DNA of 64,000 nt from Desertimonas flava (GTDB lineage Bacteria; Actinomycetota; Acidimicrobiia; Acidimicrobiales; Ilumatobacteraceae), in NCBI RefSeq assembly GCF_003426815.1, contig NZ_QKYK01000022.1:31962-95961 (forward strand). The letters run 5' to 3'. Shown piece by piece: positions 32,060 through 40,618 of the stretch. Both the position numbers and the translations under genes were made by a program. Each line of letters opens with the position of its first letter. Position 1 is the first letter of the stretch. The notes under the pieces were generated by a model. It worked only from the letters and a program-made list of their open reading frames with translations. It ran no database searches and was not told the DNA's origin.

Positions 32060-33046
32060 TCAGAACGCCGGCAGGACTTCGGCGGCGGTGAGGGCGATCA
32101 TCGACTCGCCGGCCGACGCCGGGTACGGCGCGAGCACCACCGAGGTGGCCCCGGCGTCGAGGAAGGGACGGATCTGGGCGACGCAGTCGGCAGGTGTGCC
32201 GGCGATGGCGAAGATGTCGAGCCACTCGTCGGGCATGTGCTCGGTGACCGCCTCGAGGCCGCCAGACTCGATCAGCTCGCTCAGCCGGTCGTTGATGCCG
32301 TAGGGCTCGGTCATCGCGCTCGGGCCGATGGCGAAGAGGTAGAACGCCACACCCACGCGGGCAGCGGCCCGGGCCGCGGCGCCGTCGGTGTCGACGTGGT
32401 AGATGACGAACGTCGGCAGCGCGTGGGCGTCGGGGTCGCGACCCGATCGGGCGGCGCCGACGGCCACCTGCTCCTTCACCCGCTCGAGGTACTTCGGCGC
32501 CGCGATGACGGACATGATCGTGCCGTCGGCGATCTCGCCGGAGAGCTCCACCGACTTCGGGCCGATGACTCCGGTGTACAGCGGGACGTCGGACGCCGCC
32601 GGGTGCACCAGGGCGACGTCACGGAACGTGAACAGGCCACCCTCGCTCGACAAGGTCTCGCCGGCGAGCAGGCCGCGCACCGACTCCACCGTCTGGCGCA
32701 GGGCGCCGAGCGGAGACTTCGGGTAGAGGCCCATCTGCTGCGTCCACAGCGGCAGGCCGTGGCCGATGCCGGTGAGCAACCGACCGGGGTAGGCGCCGGC
32801 GAGCGTGGCGACCTCCATGGCTGTCACGGCGGGATGGCGAACGACCGCCGACAGGATCCCGACGCCGACCTGGATCTGCTCGGTCGCCTCCAGGGCGATC
32901 GCCGCGCTGGCGATGCCGCCGAGGAAGAAGTAGTCCTCGCTCAGCCACACCGAGCCGAAGCCGGACGCTTCGATCTGCTTGGCGAGCCTGCTGATGTTGC
33001 CCGGCGCGGTCTCGCCGTGCAGCATCATGCCGATGGGGTTGCTCAT
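32060..33046 (-). CDS. LLM class flavin-dependent oxidoreductase
   Basis: 328 aa, AGGAG 8 nt before the ATG; the ATG overlaps the permease stop (TAATG). Luciferase-like TIM barrel: GFGSVWLSEDYFFLG, IQVGVGILSAVVRHPAVTAM, GRLLTGIGHGLPLWTQQMGL. AGTPADCVAQIRPFLDAGAT is the C-terminal signature of the family. It could use FMN/F420. Within a molybdenum-hydroxylase operon it may open a hydroxylated ring, as RutA does for uracil, but this is inference. Confidence 0.88.
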   Translation of the reverse strand: MSNPIGMMLHGETAPGNISRLAKQIEASGFGSVWLSEDYFFLGGIASAAIALEATEQIQVGVGILSAVVRHPAVTAMEVATLAGAYPGRLLTGIGHGLPLWTQQMGLYPKSPLGALRQTVESVRGLLAGETLSSEGGLFTFRDVALVHPAASDVPLYTGVIGPKSVELSGEIADGTIMSVIAAPKYLERVKEQVAVGAARSGRDPDAHALPTFVIYHVDTDGAAARAAARVGVAFYLFAIGPSAMTEPYGINDRLSELIESGGLEAVTEHMPDEWLDIFAIAGTPADCVAQIRPFLDAGATSVVLAPYPASAGESMIALTAAEVLPAF

Positions 33047-34149
33047 TACGAATCTCCTGATGTGGAAACGGGTGTCTCGGATGAGGACGGTGAGGACGCG
33101 GGCGGGGTGGAGCGGCGGCGCTTCCACAGGCGGTCGATCTCGACCGGCCCGACGATGCCGGTGGGCCGGCGCAACAGGATGACGACGAGGATCGCCCCGA
33201 GGATCATCCGCTGCAGGCCGGGGCGGGCCGGGATGTCGGCGAGGCCGAGGAGATCCCCGCCTTCGATCCGGCGCAGCATCTCGGCGAGCACGGACACCAC
33301 CAGCGAGCCGACGACCGCTCCGGTGAGCGAGTCGACGCCGCCGACGACGAGCATCGTGATGACGAGGAACGTCGTGTCGAGGTAGAAGACGTCGGGGCCG
33401 ATCGAGCCGAGGAAGAGGGCGAACATGGCGCCGCCGATGCCGGTGAAGAATGCGCTGAGCACGAAGGCAGCACCGCGCTGGAGCGGGGTGTTGACACCGA
33501 TCGACGCCGCCGCCACCTCGTCGGACTTCGAGGCCCGGAGCCGCTTGCCGAACGACGATGACTGGTAGGCCCAGGCGCACACGATCACGACGGCGGCCCA
33601 CCCCAGCGCGCTGGCGAGGGTGGTGTGGATCGGGATCGACGACAGGCTCTTCTTGCCGCGGGTCACCGCCTCCCAGTTGCTCATCACGACACGGGCGCTG
33701 ATCAGCAGCGACACCGTGGCGATGCCCGCCGCCAGTCCGCTGATGCGGGACAGCGGCACGACCACGACGAGGGCGACGGCCGCGGCGATCAGGCCGGCGA
33801 CGATGACCGCGGGGATGGCGTCGAGCGACACGGCATGGATCACGCCGGGAGCGTCGGGAACGAGCTGTTCCTTGAGCGACCGCGGCATGACCAGCAGTCC
33901 GGCCGCGTACCCACCGACGGCGGCGAAGCAGAGGTGGCCGAACGACGTGATGCCGGAGTTGCCGGAGAAGATGTACAGGGCCACGACCAGCACGAGGTTG
34001 ATCAGGCCGACGATCACGATGCGGTCGGTCGACGCTGGGCCGAGCGAGGCCAGGAGGGCGACGACCACCACGATGGCGACGAGGCCGGTCGGCACCGACA
34101 CCCACGACGTGAAGCGTGCCCACCGGTTGGAGGCGGGATGGTCGCTCAT
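33046..34149 (-). CDS. Branched-chain amino-acid-type ABC permease (LivM family)
   Basis: 367 aa with about ten hydrophobic segments. LFIFSGNSGITSFGHLCFAAVG-like (YIFSGNSGITSFGHLCFAAV) is the LivM hallmark. The loop AASIGVNTPLQRGAAFVLSA and the conserved VVGGVDSLTGAVVGSLVVSV follow. The C-terminal tail is Ser/Pro-rich. It overlaps both neighbours by 1 and 4 nt. It pairs with the LivH-type permease for an importer whose cargo may be an amide or heterocycle. Confidence 0.92.
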   Translation of the reverse strand: MSDHPASNRWARFTSWVSVPTGLVAIVVVVALLASLGPASTDRIVIVGLINLVLVVALYIFSGNSGITSFGHLCFAAVGGYAAGLLVMPRSLKEQLVPDAPGVIHAVSLDAIPAVIVAGLIAAAVALVVVVPLSRISGLAAGIATVSLLISARVVMSNWEAVTRGKKSLSSIPIHTTLASALGWAAVVIVCAWAYQSSSFGKRLRASKSDEVAAASIGVNTPLQRGAAFVLSAFFTGIGGAMFALFLGSIGPDVFYLDTTFLVITMLVVGGVDSLTGAVVGSLVVSVLAEMLRRIEGGDLLGLADIPARPGLQRMILGAILVVILLRRPTGIVGPVEIDRLWKRRRSTPPASSPSSSETPVSTSGDS

Positions 34150-35027
34150 ACCCTGGCCCCCGATCCGCGGCTCACGATGCCCTGAGGGCGCACCACCAGC
34201 AGGACGAACACCGCCAGGAACAAGAAGGCATCCCGATAGGGCCGGAGGGGCAACGGCAGGAACCGCTGCAGCAGCTGGCTGGCGATGCCGAGGGCGAATC
34301 CCCCGATGACCGCCCCCTTGAGCGAGTCGAGGCCACCGGCCACCGCTGCGATCAATCCGAACAGCACGGCGCTGAGACCGAACGTCGGGGTCACCTGACC
34401 ACTCGTGCCGAGCAGCAGGACGGCCACGGCGGCGGCAAGGACGCCGCTGATGGCGAAGGCCAGGCTGATCACCTTGTTCGCCCGCACGCCGAGCAGCCGC
34501 GAAGTGGTGAAGTCCTCGGCGGCCGCCCGCATCTGCAGGCCGATGGTCGTCTTCGCCAGCAAGAGGGAGAGGGCGGTCAGCAGCACCAGCGTGACGACGA
34601 GCGTGACGAGGTTGATGCGCGGGATGTAGACGTCACCGATCGTGAGGCTGTTGCGCAGCCACGGCGACACCGTGGTGGAGCGGGGCAGCGAGCCGAACGC
34701 GAACTCGGCGACGGCGGCGATCACGAAGCTGACGGCGAACGAGGTGATCAGCAGCGTGGTCGGGCTGGCCCCGCGGGCCCCGCGGAACGCCACGAGCTCG
34801 AGCAGCACGGCGAGCGCCACGCACACGGCGACCGTGGCGATCACGCGCAGGACGAGGGGCCATGATCCGGTCAGCACCATCGTGTAGCCGCCGGCGAGGA
34901 TGAGGCTGTAGTGAGCGAAGTTGATCAGCCGCATGATCCCGAACACGACGGAGATGCCGAGCGCGTAGAGGGCGTACATGCTGCCGAGGTTCAGTGCGTT
35001 GACGAGGTCTTGCACGATGGAGGTCAC
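34146..35027 (-). CDS. Branched-chain amino-acid-type ABC permease (LivH family)
   Basis: 293 aa, eight or so membrane segments. N terminus LVNALNLGSMYALYALGISV then FGIMRLINFAHY is the LivH signature, and AVAGGLDSLKGAVIGGFALG is the second. Start and stop both lie in 4-nt overlaps with the livF-like and livM-like genes. Confidence 0.92.
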   Translation of the reverse strand: MTSIVQDLVNALNLGSMYALYALGISVVFGIMRLINFAHYSLILAGGYTMVLTGSWPLVLRVIATVAVCVALAVLLELVAFRGARGASPTTLLITSFAVSFVIAAVAEFAFGSLPRSTTVSPWLRNSLTIGDVYIPRINLVTLVVTLVLLTALSLLLAKTTIGLQMRAAAEDFTTSRLLGVRANKVISLAFAISGVLAAAVAVLLLGTSGQVTPTFGLSAVLFGLIAAVAGGLDSLKGAVIGGFALGIASQLLQRFLPLPLRPYRDAFLFLAVFVLLVVRPQGIVSRGSGARV

Positions 35028-35788
35028 GGGCGACTCGCTTCCGTCGCGAAGGCGGGGTCGTCGGAGTCGGCGCCGAGATAGTCGTCGGTCAGCGCGCCGC
35101 TCGCCAACACGTCGGCGCTGGACCCGCTGCGGACCACGCGCCCCGTGCGCAGCACGTAGGCCCGGTCGGCCAGGGCGACGGCGCGTGATGCGTTCTGCTC
35201 GACGAGAAGCACGGTCGTGCCCTGCTCGCGGAGTTCGGCGACGATCTCGAAGACGAGGTCGACCATCCGGGGGGCCAGGCCGAGCGACGGCTCGTCGAGC
35301 AGCAGGAGCTTGGGCCGGCTCACGAGGGCCCTGGCGATGGCGAGCTGCTGCTGCTCACCGCCCGAGAGCAGCCCGGCCGCTTGGCGGAGTCGCTGGCGGA
35401 GGATCGGCATGCGGTCGAGCTGGGCCTCGACGTCGCTCGCCGCGGCGGCTCGATCGCGGCGGATCGTGATGCCGAGCCGCAGGTTCTCCTCGACGCTCAG
35501 CGAGGCGAAGATGTTGCGGCTCTCGGGGACGAGTGCGATACCGGCGCGGATGATGTCTTCAGGGGCGACGCCGGCGACCGAACGGCCGCCGAACTCGATC
35601 GTGCCGCCCTGGGCCCGGGTCAGCCCGGCAATGGCGGCCAGCGTCGACGTCTTGCCGGCGCCGTTCGGGCCGACCAGGGCGACGAGTTCGCCGGAAGCGA
35701 CGTCGAGGTCGATGCCGCGCACGGCGTGGATCGGTCCGTAGGCGACGCGGAGGCCGCGCACGGTGAGGGCGGGGTCGAGGTCAGCCAT
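35024..35788 (-). CDS. ABC transporter ATP-binding protein (LivF family)
   Basis: 254 aa. Walker A VGPNGAGKTS, signature LLSGGEQQQLAIARAL, Walker B LLLLDEPSLGLAP, H-loop region VLLVEQNASRAVALADRAYV (LivF has a VEQ motif). It overlaps the livG-like gene by 8 nt and the livH-like gene by 4 nt. Confidence 0.92.
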   Translation of the reverse strand: MADLDPALTVRGLRVAYGPIHAVRGIDLDVASGELVALVGPNGAGKTSTLAAIAGLTRAQGGTIEFGGRSVAGVAPEDIIRAGIALVPESRNIFASLSVEENLRLGITIRRDRAAAASDVEAQLDRMPILRQRLRQAAGLLSGGEQQQLAIARALVSRPKLLLLDEPSLGLAPRMVDLVFEIVAELREQGTTVLLVEQNASRAVALADRAYVLRTGRVVRSGSSADVLASGALTDDYLGADSDDPAFATEASRP

Positions 35789-36557
35789 GGGCGACTCGTG
35801 AGGCGGTCGACTCGTGCGTCGCCGAGCCCAGATAGGCCTCGATCACGGCCGGGTCGGTACGTACGTCGTGGACCGAACCGACGGCGAGGGTCGTTCCGTA
35901 GTTGATGACGTGCAGCCGGTCGCACAGACGCATGATCAAGCGCATGTCGTGCTCGATCACCATGAGCCCGCAACCGAACGCGGACGGGATCGACCTCAGC
36001 TGTTCGAGCAGCTCGTCGCTCTCGTTCTCGTCGAGGCCGGCGGCCGGCTCGTCGAGCAGCACGTAGCGCGGTGACGCGACGAGAACGCGGGCGATGCCGA
36101 GCCGGCGCTCGAGCCCGTAGGGCAGCGAGCCAGCCGGACGGTCGGCCTCGGCCGCCAGGTCGAAGCACTGGAGCACGTGGCGGGCTTCGGCCCGGGCGGC
36201 GGATCGGCGCAGGCCGAGCCCCAGTCCCGTCACCTCCACGTTCTCGGCCACCGTCATGTCCTTGAAGAGGCGGACGTTCTGGAACGTGCGGCGCAGCCCG
36301 GCGCGGGCCCGTCGCCGGGGGATCCAACCGGTGGCGTCGACGCCGTCGAACTCGAGCCGGCCGCCGCACGCCTGGAATCCGGTGAGCGAGTTGACGAGCG
36401 TGGTCTTGCCGGCCCCGTTGGGACCGATCAGGCCGAGGATCTCGTCGTCGCGTACGACGAGATCCACGTCGTCGACCGCACGGAGCCCGGCGAAGGCGAC
36501 GCTGAGCGCGGTCGCGCGCAGCTCGCGCGTCGATCGGTCAGTGGTGTCGGTCATCAT
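35781..36557 (-). CDS. ABC transporter ATP-binding protein (LivG family)
   Basis: 258 aa, two consecutive ATGs at the start with ACGGAG upstream. Walker A IGPNGAGKTTLVNSLTG, RTFQNVRLFKDMTVAENV (LivG-type Q-loop), Walker B YVLLDEPAAGLDENE, switch MVIEHDMRLIMRL. The signature region is SLPYGLERRLGIARVLV: the usual LSGGQ position reads L-P-Y-G-L, as is common in LivG. It sits 42 nt after the binding-protein gene. Confidence 0.92.
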   Translation of the reverse strand: MMTDTTDRSTRELRATALSVAFAGLRAVDDVDLVVRDDEILGLIGPNGAGKTTLVNSLTGFQACGGRLEFDGVDATGWIPRRRARAGLRRTFQNVRLFKDMTVAENVEVTGLGLGLRRSAARAEARHVLQCFDLAAEADRPAGSLPYGLERRLGIARVLVASPRYVLLDEPAAGLDENESDELLEQLRSIPSAFGCGLMVIEHDMRLIMRLCDRLHVINYGTTLAVGSVHDVRTDPAVIEAYLGSATHESTASRVAHG

Positions 36558-36599
36558 GGGGCTCCGTGCGGTCGAACTTGGTGAACGGTCAGGCCGGGG

Positions 36600-37823
36600 T
36601 CAGCAGGGATCGCCGCCGGCGACAGCTTCGACCGAGCGCTCCTCGGCCACCTGGGGCTGTCCGTCGACGTACTCGAGGATGAGCAGCGGGCGACCGCTCG
36701 GGATGTGGCACTCCGCCGTGTAGGTGGTGGGCCCGATCAGCAGCTCCTCGTCGGTGAACTGGTCGAGCTCGGCGGCCACGGCCTCGGTCTCGATCGTGCC
36801 GGCCCGCTCCACGGCGAGGGCGATCGCCTCGACGCTGGCGTATCCCGACAGCGGGTAGTTCGAGTTGGTGGCCGGCTCGCCGGTCAGCTCCTCCAGCCGG
36901 CGGAAGAACTCGTTGCGCTCCTCCACGGGGTCGTCGCCGTAGATCGACGCCGTCGCCGGGATGAAGAAGTCGGAGACGTCCGGGATGGCCTCCACCCAGT
37001 ACACGCCGTCGAAGGCCTGCGCGCCGTAGATCGGGACGTCGAGGCCGGCGGTGCGCAGCTGCACCAGTGCCGTCGGGCCCTGGGGCGGGAGGCTGGCGAG
37101 GATGATGGCGTCGGCGCCACTCGACTGGATGCCGGCGATCTGGGCGGCGATCGACTCGTCGTCGCTGGAGAACACGTCCTGACCGGCGAGCTCGAACCCG
37201 AGCTCTTCCCAGCGGGCGATGAAGGTCTCGCCGACCGACTGGGTGTACTCGAGCGTCTGGTCGATGAGCACGTACGGCGCCTCGATGCCGTGGTCAGCCG
37301 CGAGCTCGGCGATGATCGAACCCTCGACGGGCGAGCTGTGGTACGTGTTGTACGTCAGCGGGCCGATGCCCTCGAAGCCGAAGAGCGGGCCCCCGGCGCA
37401 GCCGATGGCGATGATGTTGTTCTCGTTGGCGACCCGGGCGGCCGGACCGCCGACGTCGAAGTCGCACGACGGAACGAGGAAATTGGCGCCGGCCTCGAGC
37501 ACCTCGAGGGCCGACGTCTGGATCTTGGCGAAGTCGGTCTCGTTGTTGGACGTGACGATCTCGACCGGGCGGCCGAGCAGACCACCGCTCGCGTTGATGT
37601 CGGCGACCGCCATCTCCATGCCCTGCAGCACGGCGAGGTCGAACACCGACATGAAGCCCGTGTAACCCGCCGAGTGGCCGAAGATGATCGGCTCACCCTC
37701 GGGGGCCGCGGCTTCTTCCTCGGGGGCGTCCGTGCTGGCCGCCGCCGTGGTCGCTGCTGCCGTGATCGTCGTCAGGGCGATGCCGGCTACGGCAAGCCGG
37801 CGAACGTGTGGGATTTTGAGCAC
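36600..37823 (-). CDS. ABC transporter substrate-binding protein (LivK family)
   Basis: 407 aa. A signal peptide of about 30 residues (RRLAVAGIALTTITAAATTA) without a lipobox, then an acidic EEEAAAPEGE linker. Receptor-ligand-binding fold: MAVADINASGGLLGRPVEIV, GANFLVPSCDFDVGGPAARV, GYASVEAIALAVERAGTIET. The cysteine pair near the end (AECH...GDPC) may form a disulfide. It delivers cargo to the Liv-type permeases encoded downstream. Embedding with molybdenum-hydroxylase and hydantoinase-type genes suggests the cargo is the catabolic substrate rather than leucine. Confidence 0.9.
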   Translation of the reverse strand: MLKIPHVRRLAVAGIALTTITAAATTAAASTDAPEEEAAAPEGEPIIFGHSAGYTGFMSVFDLAVLQGMEMAVADINASGGLLGRPVEIVTSNNETDFAKIQTSALEVLEAGANFLVPSCDFDVGGPAARVANENNIIAIGCAGGPLFGFEGIGPLTYNTYHSSPVEGSIIAELAADHGIEAPYVLIDQTLEYTQSVGETFIARWEELGFELAGQDVFSSDDESIAAQIAGIQSSGADAIILASLPPQGPTALVQLRTAGLDVPIYGAQAFDGVYWVEAIPDVSDFFIPATASIYGDDPVEERNEFFRRLEELTGEPATNSNYPLSGYASVEAIALAVERAGTIETEAVAAELDQFTDEELLIGPTTYTAECHIPSGRPLLILEYVDGQPQVAEERSVEAVAGGDPC

Positions 37824-37877
37824 TGCGCTACTCCTGTGTGGTGATGGATTGGGTGGCGGTTGGTGGGTGGAACGGAT

Positions 37878-37921
37878 TCAGAACGGGCCGAGTCAGACCA
37901 TGCCGATTCAGACCATGCCGA
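37878..37921 (-). repeat. Three 15-bp tandem repeats at the end of the hydantoinase-type gene
   Basis: TCAGAACGGGCCGA (37878-37891), TCAGACCATGCCGA (37893-37906) and TCAGACCATGCCGA (37908-37921), period 15 bp. On the minus strand each unit carries an in-frame TGA, and the two perfect units encode G-M-V-stop, so the last codons of the gene have been duplicated past its stop. Confidence 0.7.
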
Positions 37922-39467
37922 GGGGGCCGGCGGCCTTGGCCCGGATGCGGATGACCGGCTCGGTGAGGTAGGCCATCGGCACCTCGTCGAGCTCGACGAT
38001 CTCGACCCGGGCGGGGTCGGCCCCGGCGCTGATCGCCTCGTCGCACGCCGCCTTCGTCGCCTCGTCCACCACCTCGGCCCGCGTCCGGCCGGCGAGCTTG
38101 AAGACCTTGTCGACCTGACCCGACACCGACGCGATGGCCGCACCGATGGCGTTGGCGACGTCGTAGTGGTCGGGACGCACCACCTCGGAAGTACCGGCGA
38201 TGCGGTCGGGTAGCAGGATGCTGCCTCCTCCCACGGCGATGAGGGGCACTTCGCCGCGGGACGTCTTGATCGCATCGGTCGCCAGGGCGACCAGTTCGTC
38301 GGCGATCGCCAGACCCTTGGTGAGCAGCTCGCGCTCGGCGTGGGCCGCCGTGCTCTCGAGCTCCAGGCGCCCGGCCACCACCGCGGCGTCGGTCAGAGTC
38401 GGTGTCGTCCCACCGAACGACAGCCCCTCGCGGGTCAAGCGGTAGCCCACGCTGTCGGGGCCGATCCGCACGTCGTCGCGGTCACGGTGCACCACGGTTC
38501 CGCCGCCGACCGCGATGCTCACGAGGTCGGGCATCCGGAAGTTGGTGCGCACGCCGCCGATGTCGACGGGCGTCGTCGACTCTCGGGGGAACCCGTTCAT
38601 CAGCACGCCGACGTCGCTCGACGTCCCACCGACGTCGACGACGATCGCGTCGGACACGTCGGTGAGGTAGCCGGCGCCGCGCATGCTGTTGGCAGGCCCG
38701 CTGCCGATGGTGAGCACCGGGTGGCGCAGCACGTAGTCGAGCCCCATCAACGTGCCGTCGTTCTGGGTGAGGAACGCCACGGCGTCGAGGCCGTTGCGCT
38801 CCAGCGCCCGGTTGAGACCACCGACCACCTTGCGGGCGACGCCGACGAGCGCGGCGTTGAGCACGCACGCGTTCTCCCGTTCGAGGAGGCCGAGGGCACC
38901 GATCTCGTGCGACAGCGAGATCGGCACGTCGCCGAGCCGCGTGCGGACGAAGTCGGCGACCTCGAGCTCGTGCGTGGGATCGACCGGCGAGAACACGCCG
39001 CTGACGGCGATGGCGTCGACGGAGCCCGCCAGCTTGTCGAGGAACGGCCCGAGGTCCGTCGTGTCGAGGGCGACGAGGGGCTGGCCGGTCAGCTCGCTGC
39101 CGCCGGGGATGACGATCTCGCCGACCGACACCACCTTGCGGAGGTCGGCGGGCCAGTCGCTGAGCGGCGGGATCGAGCGTGTGGCCGGGGCCCCGACACG
39201 GATCACGCCGACGCGGTAGAGGTCGCGACGCTCGAGGATGGCGTTGGTGGCGTGCGTCGTGCCGAGCATCACGTGGGTGATGCGGCTGGCCGGCTGGGCG
39301 AGTTGGCCGATGACCGTTTCCAGCGCCGTGGCGATGCCCGACGTGAGGTCGGCGGTGGTCGGCGTCTTGAACCGGGCGAGCAGGTGGTTGTCGTTGTCGA
39401 GCACGGCGGCGTCGGTGTTCGTGCCGCCGACGTCGATCCCGACCCTGAGGTCAACCGATGCGGGCAT
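37908..39467 (-). CDS. Hydantoinase/oxoprolinase family protein (HyuA-like)
   Basis: 519 aa. N-terminal ATPase-like motif VDLRVGIDVGGTNTDAAVLD, LGTTHATNAILERRDL, then VDVGGTSSDVGVLMNG (the second phosphate-binding-like motif) and LIAVGGGSILLPD. It is shorter than full HyuA because the C-terminal Hydant_A_C part is missing. It overlaps the DUF917 gene by 17 nt; DUF917 proteins are frequent partners of this family. By family it would hydrolyse a cyclic imide or lactam with ATP. No HyuB gene is nearby. Confidence 0.88.
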   Translation of the reverse strand: MPASVDLRVGIDVGGTNTDAAVLDNDNHLLARFKTPTTADLTSGIATALETVIGQLAQPASRITHVMLGTTHATNAILERRDLYRVGVIRVGAPATRSIPPLSDWPADLRKVVSVGEIVIPGGSELTGQPLVALDTTDLGPFLDKLAGSVDAIAVSGVFSPVDPTHELEVADFVRTRLGDVPISLSHEIGALGLLERENACVLNAALVGVARKVVGGLNRALERNGLDAVAFLTQNDGTLMGLDYVLRHPVLTIGSGPANSMRGAGYLTDVSDAIVVDVGGTSSDVGVLMNGFPRESTTPVDIGGVRTNFRMPDLVSIAVGGGTVVHRDRDDVRIGPDSVGYRLTREGLSFGGTTPTLTDAAVVAGRLELESTAAHAERELLTKGLAIADELVALATDAIKTSRGEVPLIAVGGGSILLPDRIAGTSEVVRPDHYDVANAIGAAIASVSGQVDKVFKLAGRTRAEVVDEATKAACDEAISAGADPARVEIVELDEVPMAYLTEPVIRIRAKAAGPLGMV

Positions 39468-40542
39468 GAGCCACCTCGACGGGGATGTAATCGACGTCGT
39501 AGCCGAAGGCGCGAGGGCCGACGACGTCGAGGCCGGCCGGCGTGCGCCACTGCTCCGGTGCCCGGAACGCCGCGATCACCACGCGCTGGCCGTAGCGGAT
39601 CTGTTCGGTCACGATGCCGTGCGCCGTATAACGGTCGAGCAGCGTGATGATGTCGGGGACGGTGGCCAGCGCCTCGCCGTCCTCGAGCACGATGAGGTTC
39701 TCGTTCTGGAACTCGATGCGAGCGAGCCGGCCGCGGTCGCCCTCGATGCCTTCCACGATCGCCGAGCCGCGGACGAAGCCACCGGCCGTGTGCCGCTCGA
39801 CGTCGACCACCTTGCCGGTCATCAGCGGGTACAGCGCCACGGCCCGGTCGAGCTCGCGCAGCGGCTCGTCGCCGGCGTTGCGGATGACCGAACCGATGTG
39901 AATGGCGTCCGAGACGGTGCGCGGGATGAGTGGCGTGCGGGCGACGGCCGCCGTCATCGGGTAGATCCCCGAGCAGGCGCATCCACCGAGCGTCGACACC
40001 GCCGTGCGGGCGAGCCGTTCGAACCACACGTTGTCGGCCGGCTCGAAGAGGATCGCCTGCGACCGCTCGTCGACGACCACACCCGGCCACGCCGGGATGC
40101 CGTACAGGTGCGGCGTGCACATCTGCAGCTCGGGGAACGCCCGGCCCATCAGGTCGCCGTCCACCATCGGCAGGCCCGTCGTCGCCGACCAGGCCACCGG
40201 GAGCACGCCGTTGAGCCCGCCCATCTCCAACGGCATCAACGCCGAGACCGGTTTGCCGAGGCGCGTGGCGATCGTGTCGCAGATGACCGCGCTCTCCAAC
40301 CCGCTCGGGATCTTCTCGATCATCACGGTCGGCGCGCCGATCATCCCGGCGGGAACGATCAGCTCCTCGTCGTCGAGATCGTCGAGCTCGATGAGCCGGA
40401 CCGGACCGTTGTTGCGGATGGCGTTGAGGGCCATCAGCAGGCCGACGCGTGGGTCTCCGCCCCCGCCGCCGGCGAGCACGGTGCAGCCGACGGCGAGGTC
40501 GATGAGCTCCTGCTCACCGATTTCCGTCAGGTGTCGGCTCAT
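39451..40542 (-). CDS. DUF917 family protein
   Basis: 363 aa from the ATG at 40542. N terminus LAVGCTVLAGGGGGDPRVGL is the DUF917 signature, followed by MIGAPTVMIEKIPSGLESAV, PLEMGGLNGVLPVAWSATTG and GVVVDERSQAILFEPADN. The C-terminal domain (GFVRGSAIVEGIEGDRGR) resembles an adenosylmethionine- or nucleotide-binding barrel. DUF917 genes usually sit beside hydantoinase A-type genes, as here, and may form a heteromer with the next protein. Biochemical role unknown. Confidence 0.87.
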   Translation of the reverse strand: MSRHLTEIGEQELIDLAVGCTVLAGGGGGDPRVGLLMALNAIRNNGPVRLIELDDLDDEELIVPAGMIGAPTVMIEKIPSGLESAVICDTIATRLGKPVSALMPLEMGGLNGVLPVAWSATTGLPMVDGDLMGRAFPELQMCTPHLYGIPAWPGVVVDERSQAILFEPADNVWFERLARTAVSTLGGCACSGIYPMTAAVARTPLIPRTVSDAIHIGSVIRNAGDEPLRELDRAVALYPLMTGKVVDVERHTAGGFVRGSAIVEGIEGDRGRLARIEFQNENLIVLEDGEALATVPDIITLLDRYTAHGIVTEQIRYGQRVVIAAFRAPEQWRTPAGLDVVGPRAFGYDVDYIPVEVAHARIG

Positions 40543-40618
40543 GTCGGTACCTCGGTCCACGGGCACTGCCCGGGGCTGGAGAACCGGAAATCGATGAATC
40601 TCATGTGTCCTTGGGGAG

